Shown: positions 61,546-64,000 of the stretch, in pieces
How positions within the stretch are numbered: position 1 is the stretch's first letter
Layout: every line of letters starts with the position of its first letter
DNA from: Sipunculus nudus
Taxonomy: Eukaryota > Annelida > Sipuncula > Golfingiida > Sipunculidae
Direction: 5' to 3'
Assembly: GCA_026874595.1 (NCBI GenBank)
Contig: CM049310.1
Location: 20,684,058-20,748,057, forward strand
Length of the DNA: 64,000 bases
Made by a program: the position numbers and the translations under genes
Notes under the pieces: generated by a model
What the model saw: only the letters and a program-made list of their open reading frames with translations
Told to the model about the DNA's origin: nothing
Database searches by the model: none

Positions 61546-62868
61546 ATGAATGTCAGAGGGCTGAGAAATTTTAAGAAAAGAAGGGCTATTTTCAGTTGGG
61601 TAAGAGAACATAAAGCTAGTATAGCATTATTTCAAGAAACTTATAGTGAAAGTAATGTTGAAAATATATGGAAAAATGAATGGGGAGGGAAAACAGTAAT
61701 GAGCCATGGGTCGAATCATAGTAGAGGAGTTGCCTGTTTTATCTCAAATAATCTTAATTTAGAGAATTTAATTATAGTTAAAGACAATGATGGAAGATTT
61801 GTAATTTTGAAATTTAATATTGAAAAATACTCATATGTAGTAGTTAACTTGTATTCCTCTAATGATGACAGGCAAAAAGTTTTATTTTATAAGAAAGTTT
61901 ATAAGGAAATTGAGGAAATAACTTTAGATCAAGATCATTATGTTATAATTGGAGGAGATTGGAACACAGTGTTGACAGAAATGGATAAGAAAGGTGGACT
62001 AATTTATAGTAGGACTAGAGCAGTAGACGAAATTACGAAAATTCAAGCAAAATTAGATTTGCAAGATATATGGAGAATAAAGCACCCTACAGAAAAGAGG
62101 TATACATGGCGACAAAAAACAAAAAAGCTATATAGTAGAATTGATTATTTTTTAATTTCTACATTGTTGCAAGACAGAATTTCAGATGTATCAATATTAC
62201 CTGCATTTAAATCTGATCATTCCAGTATTTCTATTGTAATAAACGAATATGATGAAGAAAAACATGGAAGGGGATATTGGAAATTTAATAACACACTTTT
62301 GACAGATAAAAATTATGTACAACATATGAAGGATAAACTAGAAGAATGGATAAATGAGAATTATAATTATAATCCCAATTTACAACGGGAACTAATAAAA
62401 TATAAAATCCGCAAAGAAACAATTAAATACTCTAAAGCTAAATGTAAAGAAAAAAGGGAAGAAGAAATGTGTATCCTTGGGGAATTACAGGAATTAGAAG
62501 ATAAAGAAGAATTTACAGAAAAATATGAAAAACTTAGTTTCAAATTACAGAAATTATATGAGGAGAAAGTCGAAGGAATAATCACAAGAGCTAAAATTAG
62601 GTGGCTAGAAAAAGGAGAAAAAAGTACTAAATATTTTTATTCATTAGAAAAAAGAAATGGAAAAAAGAAACACATAAAACAACTTAGAGATGAAAATGGA
62701 AATTTAATTACAGGCGTTTGGAATATACTAAGAGAAGAAAAACATTTTTTTGAAATACTATACTCATCTAAGCACAATGGTACCGAAAATATTGATCAAA
62801 GTTTATTTTTTTGTATGAATAATAATATTCCAAAATTAACTTTGGAAGAACAACAACACTGCGAATGA
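61546..62868 (+). CDS. LINE ORF2, endonuclease part (APE type), ends at an in-frame TGA
   Basis: From the ATG at 61546 there are 440 codons to TGA at 62866-62868. Residues 1-230 are an exonuclease/endonuclease/phosphatase domain. N2 is in MNVRGLRN, E31 in LFQETYSE, Y103 in VVNLYSS, D138 and N140 in GGDWNTVL, D200 in RIDYFL, and the S223-D224-H225 triad end is in FKSDHSSI, so all catalytic positions look present. This domain nicks target DNA for target-primed reverse transcription. Residues 240-440 are a Lys/Glu-rich linker typical of L1-type ORF2. The frame stays open into the reverse transcriptase except for the TGA, which replaces what looks like a glycine codon (GAA-TGA-TAC; compare GGA). 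The ATG was chosen because the endonuclease motif begins right at it; TTG codons precede it in frame. Confidence 0.85.
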   Translation: MNVRGLRNFKKRRAIFSWVREHKASIALFQETYSESNVENIWKNEWGGKTVMSHGSNHSRGVACFISNNLNLENLIIVKDNDGRFVILKFNIEKYSYVVVNLYSSNDDRQKVLFYKKVYKEIEEITLDQDHYVIIGGDWNTVLTEMDKKGGLIYSRTRAVDEITKIQAKLDLQDIWRIKHPTEKRYTWRQKTKKLYSRIDYFLISTLLQDRISDVSILPAFKSDHSSISIVINEYDEEKHGRGYWKFNNTLLTDKNYVQHMKDKLEEWINENYNYNPNLQRELIKYKIRKETIKYSKAKCKEKREEEMCILGELQELEDKEEFTEKYEKLSFKLQKLYEEKVEGIITRAKIRWLEKGEKSTKYFYSLEKRNGKKKHIKQLRDENGNLITGVWNILREEKHFFEILYSSKHNGTENIDQSLFFCMNNNIPKLTLEEQQHCE

Positions 62869-64000
62869 TACTTATCAACAGAAGAATGCTTTAAAGCAGC
62901 AAAGAGTTTCAAAAATAACAAGTCTCCTGGTAACGATGGGATAACGGCTGAATTTATAATTTATTTCTGGGGGCAGCTAGCAGATATAATGGTGAACAGC
63001 TTTAATTTTTCTATGGATATTGAAGCTTTAACAGCTTCACAGAGACAAGCAGTGATAACTCTGATAGAAAAAAAAGGAAAGGATCGATCTTACATAAAAA
63101 ATTGGCGCCCTATTTCTTTATTAAACATAGATTATAAAATCATGACAAAAGCAATTTCATTTAGAGTCAAGAAAATTATCTCAAAATTAATACATAGAAA
63201 CCAATACGGATTTATGAGAAACACATCAATAGCAGAAGCGATCAGAACTATTTTAGATGTTATGTTTTATATGAATGATAAAAAGAAGAGTGGGATATTA
63301 CTTACAATCGATTATGAAAAAGCTTTTGATACTTTGGAATGGAGATTTATATATACAGCCCTAGAAAGTTTTAATTTTGGGACATCTTTTATAAAATGGA
63401 TAAAATTATTTTATAGCAATGTAGAGGCATGTGTAATAAATAATGGATATTCATCAGGGTACTTTGATGTGAAAAGAGGGGTTAGACAGGGTGATCCATT
63501 GTCACCCTACTTGTTTATTTTGTGCCTAGAGATAATTGCAATTAATATTCGATATAACCCAGATATAAAAGGTATTAAATTTAAAGATCAGGAAGTAAAA
63601 ATGGTGCTGTATGCTGATGATACCACATTAATATTAAAAGATATAGAATCTGTAACTTTAGTACTGAAAATATTTGAAGAGTTTTCGAGATACTCTGGGT
63701 TAAAAATGAATAAAGAAAAGACGGAAGGAATGTGGTTAGGGAATTTAAAAAATTGTGAGGATCAACCTTTAGGCTTAAGATGGTTGAAAGGAGTTAAAGT
63801 GTTAGGAACATACCTGTCATATAACAGTGAATTAATAAATGAATATAATTTTGAACCTAAAATTCAGAGTATTTATGAAATCACTAATATCTGGAAGCAG
63901 AGGAATTTATCATTATCTGGTAGAATTTTAATAACAAAAGCGTTATGTTTCTCAAAGTTAAATCATCTTATATGCAATTTTGTTGTGCCAAAAAGCTTTT
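62869..64000 (+). pseudogene. LINE ORF2, reverse transcriptase part (same frame after TGA), truncated by window end
   Basis: Open from 62869 to 64000 in the ORF2 frame. Motifs in order: KSFKNNKSPGNDGITAEF (63 kb start), KDRSYIKNWRPISLLNIDYK, QYGFMRNTSIAEAI, LLTIDYEKAFDTLEW (catalytic Asp at about 63310 within domain A), GVRQGDPLSPYLFIL at about 63478 and VLYADDTTLIL with the YADD box at 63610-63621. SGLKMNKEKTE follows, then the thumb-like region. This is a complete RT palm of the L1/Tx1 type. Only the TGA at 62866 breaks it in this window, so the copy may be fairly young or could be rescued by readthrough; inactivity is an inference. Confidence 0.85.

Larger units (their letters stand above)
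59540..64000 (+). mobile_element. L1-like LINE, plus strand, antisense to EVI5, runs off the window
   Basis: An ORF1 C-terminal remnant (59.6-59.9 kb), a 1.6-kb spacer, then ORF2 with an APE endonuclease and a reverse transcriptase in one frame. The order and motifs are those of an L1/Tx1-type non-LTR retrotransposon. The 5' end is not sharply defined; the 3' end lies beyond 64000. In-frame TGA codons in both ORFs suggest an inactive copy. Codon use is very AT-rich (Lys, Asn, Ile) in ORF2. Confidence 0.88.

Noticed and set aside
55320-64000. Search for the TBC catalytic exons (IxxDxxR and YCQG motifs) on minus
   Set aside because: No matching exon seen. They presumably lie beyond the window, upstream of the LINE.

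Overview
The window is eukaryotic. It is AT-rich, intron-dominated DNA with GT-AG introns, one recognisable multi-exon gene and many interspersed repeats. I see no operons, ribosome binding sites or CRISPR arrays. Interspersed elements with a palindromic head, tandem core, ACGG-type microsatellite and terminal hairpin resemble the 'pearl'/HINE elements known from bivalves. Together with an L1-like LINE this suggests a marine lophotrochozoan, most likely a bivalve mollusc. The species assignment is an inference.

The main gene runs on the minus strand across nearly the whole window. It is the 3' part of an EVI5/EVI5-like gene (TBC-domain Rab GTPase regulator). The end of the TBC region is at about 55.2 kb, and seven coiled-coil exons follow at 19.9, 13.3, 5.2, 2.9, 2.2, 1.4 and 0.3 kb. 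All reading phases agree and the encoded order matches EVI5. The catalytic TBC exons must lie beyond 64 kb and the C-terminus before position 1. The 35-kb intron between 55.2 and 19.9 kb holds two ATG-starting exons (49.7 kb and 33.3 kb). Each has a consensus donor and ends in phase 2, the phase needed to join the 19.9-kb exon, so they could start isoforms that lack the TBC domain. A separate plus-strand first-exon candidate of unknown identity lies at 27.0 kb.

The last two exons in the window end inside minisatellites: a 67-bp unit at 1-301 and a 45-bp unit at about 640-1420. Each unit repeats the exon end and its 5' splice site, giving rows of decoy donors.

From 6 to 59 kb the introns carry a set of non-autonomous elements that share one plan and, in several families, the palindrome GGTGGCGCCACC. 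The 38.9-47.2 kb block is a nested stack: an outer element with a roughly 337-bp satellite core has been invaded by two relatives and one member of another family, each time in the A-rich spacer of a core unit. Similar elements sit at 6.1-8.0, 19.3-19.7, 24.3-24.8, 55.7-56.7 and 57.4-59.0 kb. A MITE-like element, a possible tRNA-derived SINE and several short tandem duplications fill in the rest.

The right end (59.5-64.0 kb) is an L1-like LINE on the plus strand, antisense to EVI5. It has an ORF1 remnant, an unusual 1.6-kb spacer, a complete-looking APE endonuclease and a reverse transcriptase that continues past the window edge. ORF2 is interrupted by one in-frame TGA.
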